From Trichopria drosophilae (taxonomy: Eukaryota > Arthropoda > Insecta > Hymenoptera > Diapriidae), in the NCBI GenBank assembly GCA_030407085.1, contig CM059585.1, positions 117,417,501 through 117,481,500 of the forward strand: a stretch of 64,000 nucleotides of DNA, read 5' to 3'. This document shows positions 39,868 through 50,242 of the stretch, one piece after another; position 1 is the first letter of the stretch, and each line of letters opens with the position of its first letter. The position numbers and the translations under genes were made by a program. A model generated the notes under the pieces. That model searched no databases and was not told where the DNA came from. It saw only the letters and a list, made by a program, of their open reading frames with translations.

Positions 39868-41190
39868 TATTTTGGTCAAAATTCTTCAATAACCTTCAAT
39901 AAAAAATGATAAAATTATACAGATATTATAAAACTATTATTTTAGATCTACTATTCAAATAGAATGAATAGTCGGAGACTGCTTTAAAATTTATATATTT
40001 TGGTCAAAAATTTGGGGCTTTTTAATTTAAAAAAGTATTCAGTTAATATACTTATAGTATCCACGATGTGCAATTGTTTTTAATGTTTCTAAAATTGCTA
40101 ACAATAATTGCATATATAATTTATTATATAATGATTTATATATTTGTATATAATTGTGTGCCAAAATATGTGCATTTATAAATATCGTAATTTCCTATTT
40201 GTGCAAATTGAGATTTTCAATATTGCTACTGCTTTCATGCTATATAGTTAATTTTATATTTTTAACATTCTTTTTAGCCCATAAATTTTAGACAATTTTC
40301 AATAAAAAATGATAAAATTATGTAGATAATATGAAAAAGCATTAAAGATTTTCAATATTGTTATACTAAATGTAAGTAAATAAAATATCAAATTGATAAA
40401 CTATTATATTAGGAATTTATATATTTTGGTAAAAAATGCAGACTTTTATCAGTTCAAAAAATTGTTCAACTTTCTCTTTAATATAGAATCGGTACTGATG
40501 TTTTACAGTTATTTTCAGTATTTACAAATCATTCGACTATTTTTCTGAGAAAGGGTCCAAAACATTGGATCAAAATATCCAAAAAACACTGTATAAACTG
40601 ATCTTTTATTGAAATTGAGTATTTAATAAATTGTTATTTTCAAAATTACAAATAATTGTACTGTATTCTTTAAAGTGTCCAAAATTTTATACCAAAATAT
40701 ACACACTTATGAATATCGACCGTTCATTAAATTGAGTATTGATGATCTTGCTACAGTAAAACTTCTCACTTACTTAATTCTCTTTCTATTAAATTCTTAT
40801 TGGCCCAAAACTTTGCATCTTTTTCAAATGGAAATTATAAAGTTCAGAAATTAACTTGAAAATGGTAATAAATATCTGAAATTTTAACTATGGAATGAAA
40901 CAAAAATTAATTTAATAATTGTGACTTGAAATTTGTATATTTTGGACCAACATTTTGGACCTTTTTAAATAGAATATGAAAAGGTATTGTAATATCAAAT
41001 AAATAACCATTTCAGACATCTAATGCTGTTTTCGCTTAACGAAACATCCAAAAGAGTAAAAAATTTGACCCAAAATGTATGAAGTAAAAATAAGAAATTT
41101 TGGTATGTATATAAGTATACTTAAATAATAACAAAAATTAAAGAGAATATATTCCAAATTAATAATTTCAGGAAAAGGCCAAAAATTAGT
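39868..41190. repeat. AT-rich field of diverged short repeats (TATATTTTGGTC motif)
   Basis: The motif TATATTTTGGTCAAAA recurs in forms at 39868, 39995, 40419 and 40936, and inverted as CCAAAATAT at about 40161, 40573 and 40692. Longer pairs exist: TCAATAAAAAATGATAAAAT followed by TA.A.AGATA at 39896 and 40298, and CCAAAATAT..GCA.TTATAAATATCG at 40161 and 40692. The field is almost pure A/T, has no open frame and looks like a decayed complex satellite or nested copies of one AT-rich element. Confidence 0.55.
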
Positions 41191-41339
41191 GCAAAACAAA
41201 CCAAAATAGTCTTTGAATTAAATATGAGTGTTGCTTTTTTCAATTTGGTAGTAAACTTTTACTTTCCGAGCTATTCCGAGTTATTACCAGACTCTTCCCT
41301 GGATCTTAAATTTTTTTTGTTTATTCACAATTAGTACTT

Positions 41340-41738
41340 GGGTCAGCTAGCGATTACGCGAGACCTACATCTTACAAAATCAGTTTCCTTGGTTGCACGT
41401 GCGTAAAACTCGCGTAACGCAGCGAAGTTCACGGAGCAGATCTCGGCGGAACATCTGAAACATTGCACAGCTGGTAGGCGTGGTTTAAAAAGGAGGGGGG
41501 CGGGGTCAAAGGCACCCCACTTTGTAACCCCTCCCCGGGCATCGAACTCAGGATCGCTGAGTCCTTTGCACCAACACACTTTAAACACTCTTTAACTCTT
41601 GGCCAGACCAATTCGAAGGAGGCGTGCGCCGAGATATCGGAGCGAGACGCCTGATCGAGTTCGATCGAACGAGGGGGGAGGAACTCGAAAGGGAACGGCT
41701 TCGAGGGGGAGGGAAAAGGAGGCCCTCTCGCCGGACAA
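41340..41738 (+). promoter_or_regulatory. GC-rich island, candidate promoter and 5'UTR for the 41739 exon
   Basis: The composition rises sharply from the AT-rich repeat field to a G-rich island (AGGAGGGGGGCGGGG, then CGAGGGGGGAGGAACTCG, then GAGGGGGAGGGAAAAGGAGG). It ends at the ATG at 41739. The 5' half overlaps a SINE-like sequence on the other strand. The arrangement parallels the islands before 13209 and before the main exon. No TATA box is obvious. Confidence 0.4.
41430..41612 (-). mobile_element. SINE-like, tRNA-derived fragment (tentative)
   Basis: On the minus strand, GGTGCAAAGGACTCAGCGAT continues as CCTGAGTTCGATGCCCGGGG, a pattern typical of the 3' half of tRNA-derived SINE heads, with a B-box-like GAGTTCGATGCCC. 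It is followed by GGGG-rich sequence. The complete tRNA shape is absent. If real, the element lies inside the putative 5'UTR of the 41739 exon. Confidence 0.4.
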
Positions 41739-41771
41739 ATGGGATTTCTTACGTGGTCAGACTCGGATAAC
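41739..41771 (+). CDS. Candidate alternative first coding exon (MGFLTWSDSDN), product unknown
   Basis: The ATG at 41739 (GGACAAATGG, G at +4) opens 11 codons, MGFLTWSDSDN, that end exactly at the strong donor AAC|gtaagta in phase 0. The phase equals that of the donors at 13265 and 19106, so all three could feed the same downstream exon beyond the window. The position at the 3' edge of a GC-rich island fits an alternative promoter. The protein piece is too short for domain assignment. Chance ATG-plus-donor pairs exist in any long sequence, so RNA evidence is required; the donor quality and island context raise this one above the background. Confidence 0.4.
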
Positions 41772-42992
41772 GTAAGTACGGAGGCACGATCCCAGTTGAA
41801 GCGAGACGGCCAATGATAGGAGGTCCATTTATCTCGATAGGTTCATCTCCCAACTTGACTTCTAAAGAGCGCTTTGCAACTTGTGAGATGGTCTTTGACT
41901 GTATTAATGACGGATCTTATGTCACTGGTGGTCACAATGATTGCAAATACAATAATCGTAAATACTTTTACTAGGTCGGTTCTGGACGTATTGTTAAGGT
42001 TAATTTTTTTTGGGTAAAATAAAATTAAATCGATTCGGGTTTTTTTATGTTATTGTTGGCGTTTAAGAGATTACAAAAACATTTTTTATTTGTCAAACAA
42101 ACATTTTTTACACGATTTATGTAATAACGAAATAGGCGTCTACAAAAAGAGGAGTGTGGCTGGTCCAGGTGATTTTGGCGTCTGAAAGCAAAAAGTAAAA
42201 AAGATTATTGTTCAGCAAGCTTGTAATTCTGATTGGAACTAAAATTAATCAATTTGGTTGAAAAATATTAAAATGGCGGACTTTTGAAACAAAGAGATGC
42301 CTAATTTACATTTTTTTAATAAGAACGCAGGTTATAAAATAAACAATTATAAATAAATATAAAAGATTTCAGTTCCTGCGATAGTCATAGATTTGTAGAA
42401 TAGCATATCCAAAATTCAACGAAATCGGTTGAGTAGAAAAATTGGTTTTGAAAAAAATATGTTTAAAGTTTTGACAACAGATTTTCTCCTCCTAGGAGAC
42501 GCTCTTGTATGTGATGTAACTTTGTCAATTTTTCGAATTTCGATGTGATTTTTTTACAGTATATTCTTAAGACACAATACTTTCGAACTATGTAACAGAA
42601 CAAAAATAGATTTTTTCATCTCAAGACACCAGCCTACTACCTTAATAACGTCTTGTTTTGCATCAGGTGCATCGTAGGTTTCATTACTAACAGGTTTCTT
42701 TGTTATTAAAGTTTTTTATCTAATTCAATCTTCAAAATGTTGGATATCCGGTTCCATTACTAGTTTCGAGAGTTTTTAAGCATTACCCACTTGAAAGTGA
42801 TTAAGAATTCCACTTTAGGTTATAATAGGGTTCGTTCCACTTGTACTCGTTTATTTATTTTATTGGTCTAACCAACTTAGTAACTAATTATAATATTTTA
42901 TTTCTTTTCATATTGACATTTGGAATTCAATTATTAGTAATGTGAATCAGAAGAATAGACGTACGTCAAGAAGTTAAGATAGTTCAATCCGG

Positions 42993-43046
42993 GTGGTATA
43001 GCTCAATCTGGTTTAAGATTGAAAGGACTGAAACCCGTATTAGCTT
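42993..43046 (+). mobile_element. tRNA-like A-box segment, possible SINE head (tentative)
   Basis: GGGTGGTATAGCTCAATCTG reads like a tRNA 5' end with an A-box (TAGCTCAATCTGG). A B-box at the right distance is not visible: the nearest candidate, ATTCGAATC, lies about 150 bp downstream. A full tRNA fold is not possible, so it could be a decayed SINE head or chance. Confidence 0.25.
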
Positions 43047-43700
43047 ACAGGATGAAGGGATTTTCCTTTCCCACTTGTATCCGCTTAGGAGTGTCGGCAT
43101 ACCTGATTGAATGGAGAGATTTCCTCGTTTATGGTCGATTGGGAATACTGCGCATATTCGAATCAGTAATATGTTTTTGAACACAATTGATGAAAAAGAT
43201 ATTGTTATGATTATGAAGTACCTTATGACATCACTCTTCCCTGTTACGTGATTAAATACTTAATTCAAACACTTTTTTAAATGGTTTCGATAAATATTCT
43301 TGATTGTTATATGCTAGTTATTTCAAACTTCTACTAGTCCAAAAATAATTAAACATGAATATTTTAAATTATACAAAACCGAACTGATCTATTATTGCTT
43401 AGATATTCGATGGAAAATTCATGTGTGCATGTGTTAATCTTAGGAGCTTTTAGAAGTTGTGTTAAAATAGACCACGGAGAACATATTGAGAACAACAAAT
43501 AAAAAATGTACACAAAATATATAGGCGATTACTTATTGACGCTGACAGAAACTATTTCTATTTAAGTAAAATAATCGAAAATTTCGTAATTTGATATTTA
43601 CATTTGATATTTGACAAATTACTTTTATAGCACATAAAATAAATCCGAATTCTAATTTGAATTAATTAAAAGTCATTGAATCTCAGCAAAGAAAATGGCG

Positions 43701-43870
43701 GGTTACTATTTCAATTAGTAATGAGTTTTACTAATAAAAAGTAAACATCAATTTATTTATCGATTCTAGTCTGTTTCGAAAAAGATGCTTTTAGGAAACT
43801 CGATCGCTACTTTTAGATTAGTAGAATTTTTAGTAGATGACCCACTTTTCGATTTATATTAGTACTTTTT
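43701..43870 (+). repeat. Diverged dispersed repeat, copy 2 (partner at 1676-1830)
   Basis: It starts with GGTTACTATTTCAATTAGTA and ends with GACCCACTTTTCGATTTATA plus a TTAGTACTTTT tail, in the order seen in the copy at 1676-1830. Confidence 0.5.
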
Positions 43871-44561
43871 GATAATTTAAAGTTATAGGATAATAAAAAT
43901 TATTATTTGTCTTTAATTATTTAAATAATGACTTTATATACATTTTTATTCTAAAAATATGTGAATTACGACACATTAAATGATAATAATCGTTCTCTGA
44001 ATTTTATGAAATTTATACTTCGTCCGATTTTCGAATTAAGATTTAATTGATTTTAATACTCATATAAATTCATAAAGAGAATTATTACATTCGTAGCACC
44101 TCAAATATTTTAATTTAAACAACGTTATATTGTCGCGGATTACTTGACAATTTCAATATGAGAATTAAATATGAGAATTAACAAATTGATATATAGACGT
44201 AAGGTATTGTTTATTATTTAAGCTATTCAAATCTTTGATAGTCAATATCTGATCTATTGCTGTAAAAAAAAATCATTATATTTTATAAAAACATTAGTAG
44301 TTATTAATTTGAACATTAATATTAATTATACAATTTAAAAAATACAACTATTAATTACTTTGTTATTTTTATGTTTCAGGTGAGTCAGAAATGACAGTCT
44401 TAGTTTCCCAAATCGAAATTGTAAGTTATTTTACGTTTAATTCATTTTTTAGTTATGTGTGAACTTTCTTACAGATAATACTGAATTTCATTTATCGTAA
44501 AAAAAGTAAAAAAAGAACTCTACAAAAAGTGAATTTTTACTTTAAAAAATTATATTTTACC

Positions 44562-44845
44562 TTCACTCTGTGAGAGTGAAGATTCACACATTTTGTTTAA
44601 TTAATTTTTTTCACTAAATAAATATCGAATTTTCAGTACAAAAAGTTTAGTAATAACTCTCAAAATTTCTTGGAGTAAAAATTCGCTCTAGTCGGAGTGA
44701 ATATTGTATTACTGTAGTAAATGAGTGAATTCTCACTCTTAACTCGTCCTTTAAATACCATAAAAACTCAGCATGGTGTGAAAATTGACACGTGTACATT
44801 AAAAATTCACTATTTCATTAGAGTGACATTATTTTCACAGTCTAT
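44562..44845 (+). repeat. CACTC/GAGTG palindrome-rich repeat, copy 2
   Basis: The near-perfect palindrome TTCACTCTGTGAGAGTGAA (44562-44580) is followed by several GAGTGA and TCACTC words (GGAGTAAAAATTCGCTC, GGAGTGAATA, GAGTGAATTCTCACTC). At 44804 comes AATTCACTATTTCATTAGAG, one base from the copy at 3690. It ends near TTTTCACAG. The array is longer than its relatives at 3595 and 25070. Confidence 0.6.
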
Positions 44846-45235
44846 TTCGTTTTATTATTACATGAATTAGAATAATTCGTTTATAGATCTCAAAAGTTCT
44901 TATTATTACTTTTATATTAAAGTAAACGTTTTGTTTCTGAAAAATGATTTTTTTTTTCTAAAAATGGTAAATATCGGTTTCTTTTCTCACTGTCGAGCAC
45001 CCGATGCTAATTGAAAGCAGCGTCTGACGTGTATCGTTTACATCCGCGCATGCAGAAAGTGGAAAATAAGCAAACATTGCTTATGCGGCATAGCTTTTTT
45101 GTTTGTCACGTGGGACGATGCACGAATCCGCCGGAAATATTATACATTTTGTCATTTAACGGCGGAGGCCACGACCGACGCTGCATCCGATGCTCTTGAA
45201 ACAGAAGCCATCAAGCGCGCGTATGCGTACAAACC

Positions 45236-45303
45236 CACATACACATGCAAGATCTCGTGCCCACACATACACACAGACACACATACACAAACATACAAAT
45301 ACC
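45236..45303 (+). repeat. Imperfect CA-rich microsatellite
   Basis: An imperfect run of ACACAT, CACACA and CATACA words. The opposite strand gives a spurious Cys/Val frame (CLCMCVCVYVW). Confidence 0.8.
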
Positions 45304-45492
45304 CATGAATCGCAGCGGGGGCGCTCGGAAATTATATTTTTAGCTACACCCAAAATCCCTAACTATTTCTTTGGCTATCGGGAGAGAAAAGGCGGCAAGG
45401 GAGATGATGATGATGATTGTAAAAAATAGGTATGTAGAAAAAAGGGTAAATACGAGTGAAAGAGTCGGTGAGTGAATATGGCAGCGGCTGCC

Positions 45493-45497
<5 letters not shown>

Positions 45498-45556
<59 letters not shown>
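45498..45556 (+). repeat. (GA)n microsatellite, about 29 units
   Basis: A pure GA dinucleotide run followed by a G-rich purine stretch (GGGGGGAGGGAGAGGG). The minus strand reads as poly Ser-Leu, a frame artefact. It is likely length-polymorphic. Confidence 0.95.
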
Positions 45557-45562
<6 letters not shown>

Positions 45563-46419
45563 AGGGAGAGGGATAGAGAAACAGAAATTACTAAGTCCAC
45601 GATCAAAATGTCAAATCATGTAAAATAGACGACATGGGTGATTTTTTTGTTATTATTTTTTTTAGCTCGATGTTTATTATTTCGCCTGCAGAGATCCCAA
45701 AAAAATGTTTAATGACAACTCGCGTAATTGTTTTGAATGTTAAACATTTAGGCTATGTCGAAGATGAATATTATAAATATCGATTGTTAGACATTTAAGA
45801 AGAATTCAGTTTTGAAAAATACATTTTGATTTAAAAACAAATTATCGGGCAATCGCAATAAAATATAATTGTGCAACCGTAAAAATGACGGTATGTTATT
45901 TTAGAAAGAGAGCAATGTAAACGATTTTGATTTAATAAAATGATTAGCCTATTAGACATAAATATTACAAAAACCTTTACAAATGTTAAGGATAAAAAAC
46001 ACTTATATGCTGACGAAAGTTTCATGCCATGATCGTTTTTTACCCCATCGTCAGGATGATTGAGTTCACGTGTGTCTGAGACGATGCTGGGGTTCCCTTC
46101 AAGTTCGACTACTTCTACACCTATTTCGAGAAGAACCGATGTATAATGGCCCCGATTTTTCACTCCCTTTTAGACGTATTTAATGTACAATAGAAACTCA
46201 TTTCGTTTAGAAGAATATTTTGTATTGTTGGTTTCCGAAATAATTGGGTAGTAATTTAAGAATTTTTGTTTCTTTCCATCCTGTGTTTAATTCGTTTATT
46301 TTAATAATTCTATTTTTTTTATTAGTTTCATCAAGCAATTTATGTAAATTTTTATGAATAAGAATTGAGATTACATTTAACCTACAATTTAATTTAGGTA
46401 GTAAACTCCTGATAATCGA

Positions 46420-47880
46420 TTATTTTTGTTTATTATTTTATTAATTCGTTCATTAATTTCTTCGTTAATTTTTCCAAAAATCAATTTTATTCATTCGATT
46501 AATTCACTTAACCCATTAATGGTTACCAATTATATAGTTTGTTCGTTCATTCATTTATTCAATTTTTCAATCATTCGATCAATTTCATTATTTATTTCTT
46601 TTAAGGAAAATATTATTTACTGAAAATTAATTAAATAACATAACATATCCGTTTAAATCACGTTTTTCATTTATTCTTTACTTTCATTCATTTTTTAATT
46701 TCATTTACTCATTTCGTTGATTCATTTCATTTGCTGATTTCATTTATTCATTTCATTAATTTATATCATGCAGTTTCATTAATTGCATTCGTTCATTCAT
46801 CTCATTCATTCTTTATCCATTTCATTTATTCGTGAAAATCATCAATTTCATTTATTTTTGACTTTCATTCATTTATTAATTTCATTTATACATTTCGTTT
46901 ATTCATTTCATTTGCTGATTTCATTAATTCATGTCGTGCAGTTTCATTAATTGCATTCGTTCGTTCATCTCATTCATTCTTTTATTAATTTTATTTACTC
47001 GTGTGATTTGTTAACTAAATTCGTTCAGTTCATTATGAAATGATTTTCAGTAAATTCAAACGATTCTCTATTTAATTTCGAACGTTCACTACATTTTATT
47101 GACGGATTAAGTGATTTATATTCATTCGTTCATTTTACTTATTGATTTCAGGTATTCATTTCATTTATTAATGTCAATTGTTTATTTAATTTATTATTTA
47201 CTTTCATTAATTTCATTCAGTTACATTAATTGCATTTATACGTTCACCCCATTTGTTCTTATAATTTATTTATTTCATTTATTCATCCCATTCGTTCATT
47301 TCATTAAATTTAAACAATTCACTATTTAATTTCGATTTCATTTTAATTGTTCATTTAATTTATTTATTCATTCCATTCATTATTTTCATTCATTTATTAT
47401 TCACTCAGACACATCAATTACATTCATTCGTTCACCTCATTCATTTCATTATGAAATGTTTTTTATTATATCTACACGATTCTTTTCTTAATTTCGAACA
47501 TTAATTATATTTTATTCACAGATTAAGCCACTTATATTAATTAATTTTATGCATTCATTTAATTAATTAATTCAATTCATTCTTTCATTTCATTAATTAC
47601 ATACATCACCAATTCATTTTCGTTAATAACAATACATTTTTTATATAATTTCGAATATTCGTTATATTCATTTTTTTCATTCATCAATATCACTAATAAA
47701 TTTAATCCAATTATGTCAATAGCTGATTTTATTAATTCTTTTTTAATTAATTTCATTAATTCATTATTCAATTCTTTGTCTTCATTTAATCATTTCATTA
47801 ATACATTTCATCATGAAATATTTTTCACGAATTCCACTCATTTATTTCATTAATTCAATTTATATCTCCCATTCATTCTA
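46420..47880 (+). repeat. TTCA/ATTT degenerate satellite with higher-order units
   Basis: About 1.45 kb is built from imperfect TTCATT, TTCATTCA and TTAATTTC words on the plus strand. Longer units recur: TTTGCTGATTT and, about 30-40 bp on, CAGTTTCATTAATTGCATTC occur at 46730/46771 and again at 46911/46939, with a weaker third copy of the latter at 47218. TTCATTATGAAATG occurs at 47029 and 47446, each followed by a matching ATTCT...TTAATTTCGAAC and ACATTTTATT or ATATTTTATT tail, and a TTCATCATGAAATA relative lies at 47807. Spacings are about 170-180, 417 and 361 bp. Any frame here is low complexity and not a gene. Confidence 0.8.
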
Positions 47881-48079
47881 AATATTAAATTATTGAATGT
47901 GTACGCGATTATTTCGATTATTTTCGCAAAATTCACATAAAATATTCTTCTTTTTTCCCTAACTTCGCTAATATGTTTTACATATTTTTATTTTTTTTTT
48001 AAATTTAACAATTAACCAAATTCATTTTTGAAAAATAATTTCCCACCGATAGAAACAGAAATGTAAAAAATCGCAAACG

Positions 48080-48446
48080 TGAATTATCATTGCCTTGAGA
48101 ATCAGTGTCGGTATAGGGCAAACGGAAGACATCTGTCTTGGGTCGTTCTCTCGAAGCATTTCTCGCTCGGAACCGAATAGTTCACGTGCGTACGTAACGC
48201 ACCTATATGCGTGCATTGTTTACGAATTTCACGCGCAATTGGCGACGAATAGGATGAGTTCATAGATCGATCATAGGATTCGTTTTAAGCGTGTCTCGGT
48301 GTCGATCGTCTTTGTGAGTAGCAAGGGTCCGCAAGTGCCGAGTCACGCCTTGACAAACAGGGATGTCAAACAGATGCCTCGTCCGGAGTCACGGAGAGAG
48401 TGACGGAGTGAACGAGTCACTGTTAGAGTGAGGAAGAGAGGCGATT
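48080..48446 (+). promoter_or_regulatory. CpG-rich island after the satellite, tentative promoter
   Basis: The sequence turns CpG-rich after the TTCA satellite (CACGTGCGTACGTAACGCAC, GGCGACGAATAGG). It leads to purine-rich DNA and an ATG at 48447 that has a possible donor 40 bp later. The pattern resembles the other islands, but the donor phase differs. Confidence 0.25.
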
Positions 48447-48486
48447 ATGAGAGAGATGGGAAGGGAGCTGCAGCCTGTGGACTACT
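48447..48486 (+). CDS. Weak candidate first exon (MREMGRELQPVDY), product unknown
   Basis: The ATG at 48447 opens MREMGRELQPVDY, followed by T|GTGAGA, a fair donor in phase 1. Without splicing the frame ends 14 codons later. The phase does not match the three phase-0 candidates, which lowers the odds that it belongs to the same gene. It may be a chance ATG in purine-rich sequence. Confidence 0.15.
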
Positions 48487-48499
48487 GTGAGACCCAAAG

Positions 48500-50084
48500 A
48501 ACGATTCTTCATTGCATCGATCCTTGAAAGTCTAGATCATATCTAAAGGCCACTTCAAAATTTTCTAACGATTTCCGTTTCTCGATTTATGGGATTTTGA
48601 AGCACTTCATACAGTCAACATTCAAATCCCTTACGGTCAAAGGAAATGATCTCGTAACAATAAACTAATTAATTGCCAGGTATAATTGTTTGATTGGTCG
48701 TTCAATGCTTTTTTTATCGTAACTCGAGATTCGTAAACAATTCGAGTTCATTCAGCTGGACAGCGTGTCGCGAGTGGCTTTCTTTCCGGTCGTCGACAAA
48801 AAAACGCTATCGGAGTTTTCCCGTGGAAAAAAGTAGAGTGAATTTTCATCGGTAAATCAAACCGGCCCGTCCACGGTGATCACGTCCATGAAAACAAAAA
48901 AAAAACACGTATACACACAAAAATATCGCCGCATCGTCTCTTCCTGTCAGTGCGTATGATTGGCTGTCGGCGTCTCGCCGTTCGGTCTGTTCGCCTGCAG
49001 GATTTGGTCAGTTCGGTTTATGGGGGATTTGACACGCGACACGTTGAGCTTTGCACCTGACGTCGGTCGTCAGTGGTTTTCACGGTCACTAGAATAAAAA
49101 AAAGTTCCGCACACCACCCCCGTTTTATCTCGGTGCACGTTCAAATTATACATAACGAAAAGGGAATGCATACTGTCAATTATTTTAATTGCATTGACGT
49201 TGTTTTGATCGAATTTCAGTCGAGAATAGTTCGCTTACTCCCCCACGAGCTTTTCGAATAATTGTTGCGGTGGAATGCGAAATATATTCTGGATCTAATT
49301 CTAACCTAACCTAGTAGCAAATAAAATTTGAGAAATGATGAAAAAAGAGCACATGTTTACGCTTCCAATGATGTATTTCCGACCTCACTAGATGGGAAAA
49401 AAGCAAACAGAGTACGGTCCATGAGCAAAAAACGACGGTTGTATTTGAAATTTAAACGCATCGATATTTGTTTTAAAAATCGAAGTCGAAACAGTCTTCG
49501 TCCCTCGAAGTCTCCGATGTTCAGTGACTCTCACAGGGATCCGTTTTCATCGCGTCGGTCGTTTTGAGATAACCCCGGGGCCCCCTCCTTTCGGCTAGGC
49601 TCGAGACGGTACGAATCGTTTGTAAAAACAATACGAGCACGACGGTTAAAATGCACGTGTTTGATACATACATAGTGTGAGAAAGAAAGAGAGAGGGATC
49701 GAGAGAGAGGCAGGGAGAAAATATCACGCAATGTTGTTTAATGTTGATTCGGCTGTGCGTTAGCGTAAAGAGCAGATAAATCGCTTGTTAGATAATATTA
49801 TAGACAAATCGTATTATCGTTTCGTATTATAAACGCTTCAGTGTGTGCATAAATGCACGATTGTGCGAGCAATAGTGATTACGCGAGTCGACAATGCGTA
49901 ATCAATTATGGCGAATGTGATAAAAAAAAAGAAATTTCGTCTTGATTAAATAATTCAGTGAAATTATTTATTTAAATATTTGGTTTTTACTATATATCAT
50001 AGGATATCTTTACTAATTTTATATTTATTAAAATATTTTGAAATAGAATTTAATCGGTTAAAAAAATAACGATGGGCCCCATTT
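48500..50084. other. Mixed non-coding stretch
   Basis: CpG-rich segments (48700-49080, 49480-49720) alternate with AT-rich DNA. Frames overlap on both strands and lack domains. A two-unit telomere-like CTAACCTAACCTAG occurs at 49301-49314. A GA-rich run lies at 49680-49715. No gene is called. Confidence 0.45.
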
Positions 50085-50225
50085 TTAATTTTCAATATTT
50101 AGGCATTGCTCAATAGTGAAATTTGTCAGGAAAAAGAATACTTTTAAGTAATTAATCCAACAACACATATAAACACATTGTACTGACAAATAATGCGATA
50201 TAAACGTTTCTTTGACCATTTTTGA

Positions 50226-50242
50226 TCCCACTTTGGGCGCCA
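50226..50242 (-). other. tRNA-Lys primer-binding-site-like motif
   Basis: The minus strand reads TGGCGCCCAAAGTGGGA, which matches the complement of an insect tRNA-Lys 3' end (CCCACGTTGGGCGCCA) except for one interior base. It is preceded by AT and by a CA dinucleotide that could be an LTR end. Confidence 0.3.

Larger units (their letters stand above)
19107..41339 (+). other. Long non-coding stretch, large intron if the gene model holds
   Basis: No further exon with coding composition was found on either strand in these 22 kb. Frames of 60-165 codons are scattered, overlap each other on both strands and show no domains. Structured parts are listed separately: decayed tandem repeat 19658-20420, GC islands 21297-21580 and 22768-23010, a SINE-like piece near 28000, a conserved-looking CpG-rich stretch 30950-31300, a TAATTA cluster 32460-32580, and the repeat field 39868-41190. 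The rest (20421-21296, 23075-27900, 28200-30900, 32600-39800) is mixed AT-rich and CpG-rich non-coding DNA. Confidence 0.5.
41772..45000. other. AT-rich non-coding stretch with transposon debris
   Basis: No protein-like frame occurs here. A fragment at 42240-42500 contains AAATTCAACGAAATCGGTTG, a phrase of the kind common in degraded insect transposons. Other listed items are a tRNA-like piece at 42993, a repeat at 43701 and the palindrome-rich repeat at 44562. The remainder is A/T-rich with nothing distinctive. Confidence 0.5.

Noticed and set aside
45340..45606. Ser/Leu repeat protein on the minus strand
   Set aside because: It is the translation of the (GA)n microsatellite.
49301..49314. 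Interstitial telomere repeat (CTAACCTAACCTAG)
   Set aside because: Only two CCTAA units; too short to distinguish from chance.
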